A stretch of 31,802 nucleotides of DNA from an uncultured Clostridia bacterium (lineage in GTDB: Bacteria > Bacillota > Clostridia > TANB77 > CAG-508): NCBI GenBank assembly GCA_934167365.1, contig CAKPKU010000009.1, positions 1-31,802 of the forward strand, written 5' to 3'. Each line of letters begins with the position of its first letter. Position 1 is the first letter of the stretch. Positions 15,518-23,569 of the stretch are shown here, in pieces. Made by a program: the position numbers and the translations under genes. The notes below the pieces were generated by a model. The model did no database searches and was not told the DNA's origin. It saw only the letters and a program-made list of their open reading frames with translations.

Positions 15518-16669
15518 ATGGATGAAAAAGAATTAAGAAAAAATATGTCAAATGAAATAATGGAAGTTCAATTTTTACCAACAATAACTGAAATGTCTCT
15601 AAAAAAAGTAAAATATGAAAAATATCCAATAAAAAATCTGGCAGCATTAGGAGTGGCTTCAGAACCAGTGATATCTGCAATGCAAAAATTAGGTAAAAAA
15701 AACGGAAAGAGCGGTATTTATAGAGTAAATACTAATGGAAAGGAAATGTTTGAATCTAAAGGTGGATATATAGGATCTTTGAAAGCAGATAATGGTGGTG
15801 TTGGAGGAGGTCAAGCTATAATGGAACCTTTGCAATGTGATCCGACAATGATATTTATGTCTGTGGCATTAATGACAATTGAAAATAAATTGGATGAGAT
15901 TAAAAGTATACAGCAAGAAATGCTAGACTTTGTTAAGGCAAAGGAAAAAGCAAAGATAAGAGGAAATTTAAATGCACTAATAGATGTATTAAATAATTAT
16001 AAGTTTAATTGTGGCAATGAAAAATATAAAACTAACAAACATATATTAGTACAAGACATTAAAAGAAATTCGGAACAAAGTATTTTATTATATAGAGATT
16101 TAATTCAAACTATGCTGTCAAAAAAGGAATTAATGCATAGTGATCAAGAGATTAAATCAAAAATTAAAAAGATAGGCGAAAATTTAACGGAATATCAATT
16201 AGCGTTATATTTATATTCATTTTCATCATTTCTTGAAGTGATGTTATTAGAAAACTTTAATAAGAATTATATTAATGAAGTAAAAGAAAAAATTAGCGAA
16301 TATGAGTTTAATTATAGAGAATTATACACTAAATGTTATAATGAAATCGAAAGCAGTACAGAAAAATCTATACAAACTATATTGACTAAAGGTTTAGCAA
16401 ATGCTAGTAAAGGAACTGGAGAATTAATATCTAAAATACCATTTATTTCTAAAGGTCAAGTTGATGAGTTTTTTATTAATTCGGGAAATAAAATAAAAAA
16501 AATTAATGAAAAAAGAAATGATAAAAATATTCAAAAAATAGTTGAAAATTCAATAAAAGGAGTAAACCCATTTATTGAATATTTAAATAAAGTAAGTATT
16601 ATTTATAATGAACCAATAGAAATTTTAATGGATAATAATAATTTGTATTTAATAGAAGGAGAAAAATAA
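15518..16669 (+). CDS. Hypothetical 383-aa protein with a central glycine-rich segment
   Basis: I do not recognise the family. Residues 1-60 are mixed (EVQFLPTITEMSLKKV, NLAALGVASEPVISAMQKL). A glycine-rich stretch follows (GGYIGSLKADNGGVGGGQA, about 87-105), then PLQCDPTMIFMSVALMTIENKLDEI, which leads into about 250 residues of predicted long helices rich in Lys/Glu, coiled-coil-like. A segment TKGLANASKGTGELISKIPFISKG (about 288-311) could lie on a membrane. There is no signal peptide. GAAAGGAAAT precedes ATG 15518 by 8 bases. Its neighbours are decayed gene fragments and a Fic gene, typical of a defence or stress island, but no function can be assigned. Confidence 0.65.
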   Translation: MDEKELRKNMSNEIMEVQFLPTITEMSLKKVKYEKYPIKNLAALGVASEPVISAMQKLGKKNGKSGIYRVNTNGKEMFESKGGYIGSLKADNGGVGGGQAIMEPLQCDPTMIFMSVALMTIENKLDEIKSIQQEMLDFVKAKEKAKIRGNLNALIDVLNNYKFNCGNEKYKTNKHILVQDIKRNSEQSILLYRDLIQTMLSKKELMHSDQEIKSKIKKIGENLTEYQLALYLYSFSSFLEVMLLENFNKNYINEVKEKISEYEFNYRELYTKCYNEIESSTEKSIQTILTKGLANASKGTGELISKIPFISKGQVDEFFINSGNKIKKINEKRNDKNIQKIVENSIKGVNPFIEYLNKVSIIYNEPIEILMDNNNLYLIEGEK

Positions 16670-16684
16670 ATATATATAAAGGTA

Positions 16685-16765
16685 ATGAAAATGATTTATA
16701 TAACAGAAGATATACACGGTAATTTTTACGATTTATTGAGGAATAATTTGCAATACAATAAGTAA
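16685..16765 (+). pseudogene. N-terminal remnant of a metallophosphoesterase gene
   Basis: The 26-codon frame reads MKMIYITEDIHGNFYDLLRNN, close to the start of calcineurin-like phosphoesterases (MIYITGDIHG, where Asp and His bind metal), then stops. Only the first strand-loop is kept, with Glu replacing Gly before the Asp. No further part of the enzyme is found downstream. Confidence 0.5.
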
Positions 16766-16800
16766 AAAAGGATAATATAATAGAAACTTAATTTTTAAAA

Positions 16801-16846
16801 TTTAAAGTGCAAAAACAAGTAAAATAAAGTGCAAAATTTGCACTTT
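16801..16846 (+). promoter_or_regulatory. Palindromic operator upstream of the Fic gene
   Basis: A perfect palindrome at 16826-16846 has 10-bp arms (AAAGTGCAAA / TTTGCACTTT) around one central A. A further copy of one half-site, TTTAAAGTGCAAA, stands at 16801-16813. The palindrome ends 4 bases before the -35 box, so a dimeric repressor or activator, possibly the Fic protein's own winged-helix domain, may bind here. Confidence 0.7.
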
Positions 16847-16850
16847 AAAT

Positions 16851-16879
16851 TTGAATATTTATAAATAATATTGTATAAT
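16851..16879 (+). promoter_or_regulatory. Promoter of the Fic gene
   Basis: TTGAAT (16851-16856), a 17-base spacer and TATAAT (16874-16879), directly followed by the ribosome site GGAGGAGGT and ATG 16902. Confidence 0.75.
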
Positions 16880-16901
16880 TATATATGGAGGAGGTCTAAA
16901 T

Positions 16902-17960
16902 ATGGATAAGAGAAAAGAATGGAATTTAGAGCTATCTGAATATATAAAACAAGGTGAGCCGACTAAAGTTGAAAAAACAAAAATATGGGAGGCTGCAATT
17001 GGATTACAAGAAGTAGATGGTTTAGTGCCTTCAAAATATCTTATAAAAACAGCTAAAGAGCATATTGAAGGTAATATTAATATATATGAAGTAAAAAAGA
17101 GGATAAGCGAATATTATGAAGCTGAAAGTAGTAGAAAGAATTTTGAAAAAGAAAGTGAAGAAGCTGACAAAGTTGCAGTAAGAATTACAGAAATATTAAG
17201 TGAAAATACTTTTAATTTTTCACCAACAGAATTATTAAATATTCATAAAAGATTATTTACTGGAATAATAACAGAAGCTGGAGTATATAGAAACTACAAT
17301 TTTACAAAGAAAGAATGGGTGCTAAATGGTGATACTGTAATATATTCTTCTTGTGAATCAATAAAAGAAACACTTGAATATGATTTTGAACAAGAAAGGA
17401 ATTTCTCGTATAAAAATTTAGGATTAGAAGAGTCAATAAAACATCTATGTAGATTTACATCAAATATATGGCAAGTACATCCATTTTGCGAAGGAAATAC
17501 AAGAACAACGGCTGTATTTATTATTAAATACTTGAGGACTTTTGGCTTTAAATTAAATGATGAAGTATTTGCTGAAAATTCATGGTATTTTAGAAATTCA
17601 TTAGTAAGAGCTAATTATAAGAATTTCGAAAAGAATGTATTTGAAGATACATCATTTCTAGAAAAGTTTTTTTATAATCTATTAACAGGAAGTGATTACG
17701 AGCTAAAAAATAGGTATGCCCATATTGATTATGTTCAGGAAGAAAACAAGGCAAAAAATACGACAAATAATCAAACATTAGAAGAACAAGCAATTATAAA
17801 TATATTGAAAAATAAACCAACAGTAACGCAAGAAGAAATTGCAAGTGAAATAAATAAATCATTGAGAACAGTTAAAAACTATATGGCTGAAATGCAAGAA
17901 AAAGGATTGATTGAAAGAGTTAATTCAAGGAAAAATGGAGAATGGATTGTAAAGTTATAG
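16902..17960 (+). CDS. Fic family protein (AMPylase/NMP transferase) with C-terminal winged-helix domain
   Basis: Fic enzymes transfer a nucleotide moiety, usually AMP, to hydroxyl side chains of target proteins. The core motif HPFCEGNTRT (193-202) keeps the catalytic His, the phosphate-binding loop and the Arg. The usual HPFxxGNGR Gly is Thr. TGIITEAGVYR (120-130) upstream is the flap region. The N-terminal 75 residues (AAIGLQEVDGLVPSKYL, HIEGNINIYEVKKRISEYYE) resemble a VbhA-type antitoxin segment fused in cis, although a standard inhibitory [S/T]xxxE[G/N] is not clearly seen. The last 65 residues form a winged helix-turn-helix (VTQEEIASEINKSLRTVKNYMAEM), suggesting DNA binding and self-regulation at the palindrome upstream. 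A terminator follows. Family is certain; targets are unknown. Confidence 0.9.
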   Translation: MDKRKEWNLELSEYIKQGEPTKVEKTKIWEAAIGLQEVDGLVPSKYLIKTAKEHIEGNINIYEVKKRISEYYEAESSRKNFEKESEEADKVAVRITEILSENTFNFSPTELLNIHKRLFTGIITEAGVYRNYNFTKKEWVLNGDTVIYSSCESIKETLEYDFEQERNFSYKNLGLEESIKHLCRFTSNIWQVHPFCEGNTRTTAVFIIKYLRTFGFKLNDEVFAENSWYFRNSLVRANYKNFEKNVFEDTSFLEKFFYNLLTGSDYELKNRYAHIDYVQEENKAKNTTNNQTLEEQAIINILKNKPTVTQEEIASEINKSLRTVKNYMAEMQEKGLIERVNSRKNGEWIVKL

Positions 17961-18050
17961 AATAAATAGTACTTCGGAATTTACATATAATGGTAAAAAA
18001 ATTAACGATTAGAATAATGATATGGTCGAGAAAAATTAAAAATACAAAAG

Positions 18051-18077
18051 AACTGTGTTTAATAACATAGTTTTTTT
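18051..18077 (+). terminator. Rho-independent terminator after the Fic gene
   Basis: AACTGTGTT / AACATAGTT with one G-T pair and a 4-base loop, followed by seven T. Confidence 0.75.
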
Positions 18078-18151
18078 GAATAATTTTTTTTACTACATAC
18101 AATATTGTGATTTGTAAGTGAAAATGTCTTATAGTCTTTTCCTCTTTAAAA

Positions 18152-18180
18152 TTGTAAAAATTAATATGATTTGATATAAT
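18152..18180 (+). promoter_or_regulatory. Promoter of the 2H phosphoesterase-Nudix pair
   Basis: TTGTAA (18152-18157), a 17-base spacer and TATAAT (18175-18180), 28 bases before ATG 18208. Confidence 0.6.
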
Positions 18181-18207
18181 ACAATCATCAAAGAAAGGAG
18201 GGAAAAT

Positions 18208-18717
18208 ATGAAGTATATAAACAAAGGGAAAAGGGATATTTTAATATTTCCTCAATTCACCAATATAGAAAAAATTGAAAATATTAGAAAACAGTATGAT
18301 GAATTGTATAAAATATTGCCACCACATATAACTTTAGCATTTCCGTTTGAAAACCCTATGTCTAATGATGAGCTAAAAGACAGATTAATGCAAGTTTTTA
18401 AATCCGTGAAGCCATTTGAAATCGTGATGTCAGGTGTGTCATTACATAAAGATGAAAATATTAAAACTAACTATATATTTTTAAATATCGTGTCTGGCGT
18501 GAAAGAGATAAAGATATTGCATAATGAAATATATGAAAAAGTATTAAATCAAAAAATGAGTTTTGAATATATACCTCATATAACCCTTGGAACTACGGAA
18601 AATGAGCAAATTGAATTTAAACTAAATGATGACTTTAAAACCATAGTTACCAAAGTTTCTGTGGAAGAAATTGGAGAAAATGAAGAGTCAAATGTGTTAT
18701 TTGAGGTAGATTTATAA
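18208..18717 (+). CDS. 2'-5' RNA ligase-like 2H phosphoesterase
   Basis: The protein belongs to the 2H phosphoesterase superfamily, which acts on 2'-5' or cyclic phosphate bonds in RNA and nucleotides. The two HxT motifs are PPHITLAF (His40, Thr42) and IPHITLGTT (His124, Thr126), spaced as expected for the two-lobed fold. The 169-aa length is typical. The ribosome site AAAGGAGGG lies 6 bases before ATG 18208. A Nudix gene starts 16 bases downstream, so the two form a small operon, perhaps for nucleotide or RNA-end clean-up. The physiological substrate is unknown. Confidence 0.85.
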   Translation: MKYINKGKRDILIFPQFTNIEKIENIRKQYDELYKILPPHITLAFPFENPMSNDELKDRLMQVFKSVKPFEIVMSGVSLHKDENIKTNYIFLNIVSGVKEIKILHNEIYEKVLNQKMSFEYIPHITLGTTENEQIEFKLNDDFKTIVTKVSVEEIGENEESNVLFEVDL

Positions 18718-18733
18718 AAGAGAGGATAAAACT

Positions 18734-19252
18734 ATGGAAAGACGAGACTTATATGATAAAAATAGAAATTTTTCAGGAAAAACAATATATAAAAGTGAGT
18801 CAGTACCTGAAGGCTCATATATAGTAGTGGTACTTATTTACATACAAAACTCTAAAGGAGAGTTTTTATTACAAAAAAGAAGTGCAAGAAAAAATGGATT
18901 ATGGGCAACTACAGGTGGACATCCAAAATCTGGAGAAGATAGTATTCAAGGAATATTAACAGAAGTAAAAGAAGAAATTGGAGTCGATTTAAATCCAGAA
19001 AAATTAATAAAATACTATGGTGGAAGGTCTGAAAAAGAAAGAGTTTTTTGGGATGACTATTATATAAAAATGAATATTGATAATATTGAAGAATTAAAAT
19101 TACAAAAGGAAGAAGTTGAAAAAGTCGGTTGGTTTTCAATTAATGAAATAAAGAATCTAAATAAAAAAGGAAAATTTTTTAAAAATCATTATGAAGAGTT
19201 TGAGGTTCTAATGGATTGGTTAGAGAAGAGCAATCAGTGCAATATAATTTAA
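18734..19252 (+). CDS. Nudix hydrolase (isopentenyl-diphosphate isomerase-like group)
   Basis: Nudix enzymes cleave nucleoside diphosphates linked to another group. The Nudix box spans residues 62-84: GHPKSGE, seven residues, then TEVKEEIGV. It matches Gx5Ex7REuxEExGu except that Thr76 replaces the first Arg. The N-terminus (RRDLYDKNRNFSGKTI, EGSYIVVVLIYIQNSKGEFLLQKRS) is of the kind seen in the IPP-isomerase-like subgroup with an MERRDLYD... start. At 172 aa the length is normal. The ribosome site AGAGGA precedes ATG 18734. It is the second gene of a pair with the 2H phosphoesterase. The exact substrate cannot be read from the motif. Confidence 0.88.
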   Translation: MERRDLYDKNRNFSGKTIYKSESVPEGSYIVVVLIYIQNSKGEFLLQKRSARKNGLWATTGGHPKSGEDSIQGILTEVKEEIGVDLNPEKLIKYYGGRSEKERVFWDDYYIKMNIDNIEELKLQKEEVEKVGWFSINEIKNLNKKGKFFKNHYEEFEVLMDWLEKSNQCNII

Positions 19253-19265
19253 ATAAAGTACAAAA

Positions 19266-19294
19266 TTGACAAATTAAGTAAGTGATGTTATTAT
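19266..19294 (+). promoter_or_regulatory. Promoter of the hisS leader transcript
   Basis: TTGACA (19266-19271), a 17-base spacer and TATTAT (19289-19294). The predicted start is near 19301, about 235 bases before hisS. Confidence 0.75.
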
Positions 19295-19325
19295 AAAAAC
19301 ATAAAAATTAAAAGAGGGATTTATT

Positions 19326-19379
19326 ATGGAATTAAAAATATTTTTTAAACAATTACATCATCATCGTAGGAGCTTGTAA
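19326..19379 (+). CDS. Histidine-rich leader peptide of hisS
   Basis: An 18-codon ORF reads MELKIFFKQLHHHRRSL and stops. Three consecutive CAT codons lie at 19356-19364. It follows the promoter and a purine-rich AGAGGGA ribosome site. Runs of the cognate amino acid in a leader before a biosynthetic or aminoacyl-tRNA gene are the mark of ribosome-sensed attenuation. No T-box consensus is seen in the leader. Confidence 0.7.
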   Translation: MELKIFFKQLHHHRRSL

Positions 19380-19512
19380 CTATGACTAAAAATCGTAGGT
19401 ACAGGCTAAATTTGCTGTACCTGCGATAGTTTAAAGATATTTTAAATAGATACCAAAAAGACTATTTGTAGGAATTAAATTTTACAAATAGTCTTTTTTT
19501 TGTATCTATTTT
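19363..19512 (+). promoter_or_regulatory. hisS attenuator: competing hairpins and terminator
   Basis: ATCGTAGGTACAG (19392-19404) pairs over 13 bases with CTGTACCTGCGAT (19415-19427). The leader's own ATCGTAGG (19363-19370, overlapping the third His codon) can pair with the same right arm. A terminator follows: AAAAAGACTATTTGTA (19455-19470) pairs with TACAAATAGTCTTTTT (19483-19498), ending in eight T. The pairing extends outward to about 19443 and 19512. How ribosome position would open the terminator is not resolved by hand folding. Confidence 0.65.
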
Positions 19513-19535
19513 GTAATAAAAGAAAGGATGATTTT

Positions 19536-20819
19536 ATGAAAGAATTAAAGAATGTAAAAGGAACAAATGATTATGGAGAAAAAGAACAAATATTAAGAAA
19601 TTATATTTCTGATACTTTAAGAAATATCTTTGAAAAATATGGATATAAGCCACTATCAACATCAATATTATGTTATTACGATTTACTTTCATTAAAATAT
19701 GATGAAAATAATGACATTTTAAAAGAAATATATACAGTAAAAGATCAAATAAATAGAAATCTTGCATTAAGATATGATTTAACAGTACCATTTGCAAAAT
19801 ATATTTCACTAAATAGAAATATAAATTTTCCATATAAAAGATATGAAATAGGCAAAGTTTTTAGAGATGGTCCAATAAAAAAAGGAAGAGCAAGGGAGTT
19901 TATACAGTGTGATGTGGATTGCGTGGGAATAGATGGTCAGATGATTGAAGCAGAGCTAATTTCTTTATTTGTAGATGGATATAATAAATTAGAAATTGAT
20001 ATAATTATAAAATATAATAATAGGAAAATAATGTCTGGAATAATAGAGCTATTAGAAATACCAAAGGAAAATGTAAGTAATGTAATTACTGTAATAGATA
20101 AATTTGAAAAGTTAAGTAAAGAGGATATAAAGAATGAATTTAGAAAATTAGGCTTGTATAAAAAGCAAATTGACAAACTTATTAAATATTTGAATATGGA
20201 ATTTGATGAATTATTTGAAAATTTTAAAGATAGTAAGAATCAAAATTTAAAAGATGGAATAAATGAAATTATTAATTTAAATAAATATATAAATGTTTTA
20301 AATTTAGATGAGTATGTGAGATTTACACCTACACTTGCAAGAGGTCAGGAATATTATACAGGAACAGTTTTTGAGGTATATAAAAAAGATGGAACAATGT
20401 CATCAAGTATTGGTGGAGGTGGAAGATATGATGAAATAATTGGTAATTTTATAGGAGATGGAAAAAAGTATCCTGCTGTTGGAATAAGTTTTGGACTAGA
20501 TGCCATATTTGCTATTTTAAAGGACTGCAAGTTGAGTAGGAGCAATAATACAGATGTGTATATTATTCCTATGAATAATGAGATTGAATCATTAAAAATT
20601 GCAAAAATGCTTAGACAATATGGAAAAAATGTTGATATTGAAATGAGTGGTAAAAAATTAAAAAAAGCACTTAATTACGCAAATATTCAGAATATTCCGT
20701 GGGTAATAATTACTGGGGAAGATGAAATGAAGATGGGAAAAGTTATTATAAAAAATATGCAGGAGGGAATACAGAAGGAAATTGAAATAGATAGGATTAA
20801 GGATATTGTGGCAAATTAA
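19536..20819 (+). CDS. hisS: Histidyl-tRNA synthetase
   Basis: The enzyme charges tRNA-His. This class II synthetase has motif 1-type GTNDYGEKEQ, motif 2 YEIGKVFRDGP, the histidine-A loop LARGQEYYTGTVFEV and motif 3 region SIGGGGRYD...GISFGLDAI, followed by a C-terminal anticodon-binding domain (VYIIPMNNEIES...). At 427 aa it is normal. ATG 19536 is chosen, with GAAAGGA 7 bases upstream. The open frame extends to 19500 but only through the terminator. Its MKELKNVKGTNDY start is of a kind sometimes found as a second HisRS copy in Firmicutes. The setting among accessory genes makes that possible, but whether another hisS exists in the genome cannot be seen. Confidence 0.93.
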   Translation: MKELKNVKGTNDYGEKEQILRNYISDTLRNIFEKYGYKPLSTSILCYYDLLSLKYDENNDILKEIYTVKDQINRNLALRYDLTVPFAKYISLNRNINFPYKRYEIGKVFRDGPIKKGRAREFIQCDVDCVGIDGQMIEAELISLFVDGYNKLEIDIIIKYNNRKIMSGIIELLEIPKENVSNVITVIDKFEKLSKEDIKNEFRKLGLYKKQIDKLIKYLNMEFDELFENFKDSKNQNLKDGINEIINLNKYINVLNLDEYVRFTPTLARGQEYYTGTVFEVYKKDGTMSSSIGGGGRYDEIIGNFIGDGKKYPAVGISFGLDAIFAILKDCKLSRSNNTDVYIIPMNNEIESLKIAKMLRQYGKNVDIEMSGKKLKKALNYANIQNIPWVIITGEDEMKMGKVIIKNMQEGIQKEIEIDRIKDIVAN

Positions 20820-20820
20820 G

Positions 20821-20849
20821 TTGTGAATAAAATGTTGTTTTGATATAAT
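20821..20849 (+). promoter_or_regulatory. Promoter of the methyltransferase gene
   Basis: TTGTGA (20821-20826), a 17-base spacer and TATAAT (20844-20849), immediately after hisS and before AAAGGAGG. Confidence 0.6.
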
Positions 20850-20871
20850 GCTAAAGGAGGGCGTAAAGCGG

Positions 20872-21459
20872 ATGAAAAGAATAGAAAAATACTATGATGT
20901 AACTGAATCGGAAAATCCAAGAGAAGGTGTTAAATACTTTATTGAAGAAATTAGGTGTAATCCAACAATAGCAATAGAGCTAGGATGTGGGGCTGGTAAT
21001 GATACTGTATTTTTAATAAAGAATGGTTGGAAGGTTTTTGCAATCGACAGGGAAAATGTAGAAGAGCGAATTAAAAAAAGATTAACAACAGAAGAGCAAC
21101 AAAGATTTAAGTTCAAACAAGAAAGTTTTGAAAGTGTTAAGTTAGAGAAAGTAAAATTGATTATAGCAAATAATTCATTACCATTTTGTAACAAAAATAA
21201 ATTTAAAGATTTATGGAATAAAGTTTGTTTTAATATAGAAGAAAATGGATATTTTATAGGGGATTTTTTTGGACTTAATGATACTTGGAATAAAACTAAA
21301 CCTGAAATGACTTTTTTATCAAAAGAACAGGCATTAGGATTATTTAGAGATTTTGAGATATTGAATTTTAAAGAAGTTGAAGTAGATAAAGCAACTGCAT
21401 TGGGAAATCTAAAACATTGGCATATTTTTCATGTAATTGCTAGAAAAAAAATAGTATAA
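20872..21459 (+). CDS. Class I SAM-dependent methyltransferase
   Basis: The Rossmann methyltransferase motif I is IAIELGCGAGNDTVFL (residues 33-48). The acidic post-I strand is VFAIDREN, and motif IV-like VKLIIANNSLPF follows. WHIFHVIARKK ends the fold. It resembles small TehB/tellurite-type and other unassigned methyltransferases of about 195 aa. ATG 20872 is preferred, because AAAGGAGG lies about 11 bases upstream. The longer frame from ATG 20848 would contain that site and falls on the -10 box. The substrate is unknown. It heads a run of four small genes (ASCH, GNAT, HNH) in the same direction. Confidence 0.82.
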   Translation: MKRIEKYYDVTESENPREGVKYFIEEIRCNPTIAIELGCGAGNDTVFLIKNGWKVFAIDRENVEERIKKRLTTEEQQRFKFKQESFESVKLEKVKLIIANNSLPFCNKNKFKDLWNKVCFNIEENGYFIGDFFGLNDTWNKTKPEMTFLSKEQALGLFRDFEILNFKEVEVDKATALGNLKHWHIFHVIARKKIV

Positions 21460-21503
21460 GGGTAAGTTAATATAAAGGAAAAGATAAAACAAGGAGTTTG
21501 TAT

Positions 21504-21887
21504 ATGAAAGTGTTAACAATAAAGCAACCGTGGGCTAGTTTAATAATGCTTGGTTATAAAAGATTTGAATTTAGAAGTTGGAGAACAAATTATAGAGGAG
21601 AGCTTCTCATTCATGCGGGACAGGGAATTGACAAAGATGCTATGAAAAGATTGCAAAAATATATTCCAAAAGATATGCCGAAAGGTAAAATATTAGGGAA
21701 AGTTAAGTTGGTAGATTGTGTAAAAATGTCTCCAAAATTTAAATTTGAGCTTTTAAATGAAAATAAAGAGATATATACAGATAGTGCTTTTAAGGAAAAC
21801 TATGGCTGGCAAATGGAAGATATTGAAGTTTTCGAAAAGCCAATTGAGGTAAAAGGACATTTGAGTTTGTGGGAGTTTGAAATATAG
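21504..21887 (+). CDS. ASCH domain protein
   Basis: A 127-aa protein with the ASCH/PUA-like fold signature at its start, VLTIKQPWASLIMLGYKRFEFRSW, then RGELLIHAGQG and a GKVKLVDCV strand. ASCH proteins are thought to bind RNA. Some (YqfB-type) are N4-acetylcytidine amidohydrolases. ATG 21504 has AAGGAG about 7 bases upstream. The in-frame TTG 21498 is less likely. A GNAT gene follows within 24 bases. Function here is not known. Confidence 0.8.
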   Translation: MKVLTIKQPWASLIMLGYKRFEFRSWRTNYRGELLIHAGQGIDKDAMKRLQKYIPKDMPKGKILGKVKLVDCVKMSPKFKFELLNENKEIYTDSAFKENYGWQMEDIEVFEKPIEVKGHLSLWEFEI

Positions 21888-21910
21888 AAAATTGTAGGAG
21901 ATGAATTGCA

Positions 21911-22390
21911 GTGATTGTTGAATATAATAAAATTTATGATGAGCAAATTAAAGATTTATTGGTAGAATTGCAAAATTATTTAATTGATATTGATGATTGG
22001 CAAACACAGATATTAATTCCTGAATATAGAGAAAAGTATTTTGAAATGGATATGGATAAAGTTAAAAGGCAAAATGGAAAAATATTTTTATCTATTGAAA
22101 ATGAATTGGTTAACGGATTAATTGTCGGAGTTGTTGAAGTAGTAGATGAAGTTGATAAACTAACTAATGATTGTGCAAAAACAGGTGAAGTATTGGAATT
22201 GATTGTTAGCAAAAATAATCGTGGAAATGGTGTTGGAAAAATGTTGTTGAACGAAATTGAGGAATACTTTAAAACTATTGGTTGTATTAGAGCGAATATT
22301 GAAGTATTTGGACCTAATATAAGTGGATTGAAGTTTTATGAGAAAAATGAATATATTGTGAGGGATATGATAGTTTCTAAGAAGTTGTAA
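21911..22390 (+). CDS. GNAT family N-acetyltransferase
   Basis: This 159-aa protein has the acetyl-CoA binding motif A in VLELIVSKNNRGNGVGKMLL (RxxGxG/A as RGNGVG) and the late FYEKNEY motif B. The fold order of an N-terminal helix pair (LLVELQNYLIDID), a central beta sheet and a C-terminal strand is typical. The GTG start at 21911 follows TAGGAG by 11 bases and is the best available. The substrate, which may be a protein, small molecule or antibiotic, cannot be deduced. Confidence 0.85.
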   Translation: MIVEYNKIYDEQIKDLLVELQNYLIDIDDWQTQILIPEYREKYFEMDMDKVKRQNGKIFLSIENELVNGLIVGVVEVVDEVDKLTNDCAKTGEVLELIVSKNNRGNGVGKMLLNEIEEYFKTIGCIRANIEVFGPNISGLKFYEKNEYIVRDMIVSKKL

Positions 22391-22484
22391 TTAGAAGCAA
22401 TCAAAAATAAAATATAATTTTTTTTATTGAATAAAATATTAAATCTACGTTTAATATAAATAAGGAAGAGTTATAGGAAGAATT

Positions 22485-22775
22485 ATGAAGGTGTATGATC
22501 TACTTTCTAAAATAATTGGTAAAAAAGGTGACTATGGAGTAAAAAGAACATATCCTAAAGAAACAAAAGAAGAATTATGGCATGAAGGATATATTTGTTC
22601 ATATTGTGGAAATAGAATTTTAAATATTGATGATGCTGAAGTCGATCATATAGAGGCATTTGTATCTGGAGGCGAAACTGACAAAGAAAATGTACAATTA
22701 TTACATAGACATTGTAATAGAGAAAAATACGCTAATGATGTAGAGTTTGAAAATGAAGAGGTAGTAGAAAATTAA
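22485..22775 (+). CDS. HNH endonuclease domain protein
   Basis: A 96-aa single-domain HNH nuclease. The zinc-binding cysteines are in CSYCGN (38 and 41), the catalytic pair is VDHIEAF (Asp54-His55), then ENVQLLHRHCNREK gives Asn69, His74 and Cys77-Asn78. This matches the classic CxxC...DHI...N...LCxxCN arrangement. The N-terminal 30 residues are basic. It is not near an intron, phage packaging gene or methylase, so its role (homing, defence or stress) is open. AGGAAGA precedes ATG 22485. Confidence 0.85.
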   Translation: MKVYDLLSKIIGKKGDYGVKRTYPKETKEELWHEGYICSYCGNRILNIDDAEVDHIEAFVSGGETDKENVQLLHRHCNREKYANDVEFENEEVVEN

Positions 22776-22804
22776 ATAAGGTAAATTGTAAAGATGATAT
22801 AATG

Positions 22805-22857
22805 AAAATAAGTATTTTTGAGAATCAAATAGCTACAAAAATGCTTATTTTTTTGTT
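22805..22857 (+). terminator. Terminator after the HNH gene
   Basis: AAAATAAGTATTTTTG (22805-22820) pairs with CAAAAATGCTTATTTT (22835-22850), one G-T pair, followed by T-run. The following 22858-23569 holds no supportable gene; the open frames there are AT-rich and hydrophobic by chance. Confidence 0.7.
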
Positions 22858-23569
22858 AAGTTAAAATGAAAACAAGAAGATAAGGCATAAAGATAAGCAA
22901 AATCAATATTAATTTTTCTGGTGTGAGATTAATATTTACTAAAATTAGTATGGCTTAATATGTCCCAGTAATTTAATGAAGGTGTTTGTTTTTTTGTTTA
23001 GTTTTAAATTTTTTTGATATGGTTGTAGTGGACTATATATTTTTCTATCTTTTGTATATTTTAATTCTTAAATACTTTATATGGAGTTTTTCCAATAAAT
23101 TAGCTTGGAAAAAAGAATTAATATGTGTATGTGTCCTTGAGAATTATTTTTTATTTAAATTTATATATCCTATCAGTAAGAAGTAATAACAAATGTTTGT
23201 AGTGATAATTTGGCAGTTATTCTTGAGAGTATTCTAAAATATTAGCTACCAGCATTGTTTGTATAATAAAATTCTTATCTACTTTAAAATTTTAGATGAG
23301 GATAGTAGTTGCAGGTCTTAATGTTTAAATTCCAATAAATAGAAGATGGTTTGTGCTATTTTTCAAATATGTATATATTTTATATCCACTTAAGTGAACA
23401 AAAACAATATAACTATAAAAGGTATGCTTTTGTTGTAATTATATATGTTTTATATTTTATACAAGTATTTTTGTTGATTAGGGAGGATAATTATGATATT
23501 ATTGACATAATTAGTTTGTTTGGTTGTTGCAAGTTAAATTATTTTGAAATGAGCAAAGGAGTTGTATAT

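Noticed and set aside
19380..19440. T-box riboswitch before hisS
   Set aside because: No AGGGTGGNACCGCG-type sequence or specifier loop layout could be seen; GGTACAG/CTGTACC is only a simple hairpin.
19500..19535. Longer start of hisS
   Set aside because: It would begin in the terminator's T-run. ATG 19536 has the ribosome site and the conserved N-terminus.
22986..23186. Small hydrophobic protein of 66 residues
   Set aside because: No ribosome site, Phe/Leu/Ile composition expected of AT-rich non-coding DNA, and no recognisable family.
23351..23569. N-terminal extension of the deformylase
   Set aside because: The deformylase fold starts at ATG 23570 behind AAAGGAG. The upstream part looks like chance reading of AT-rich DNA.
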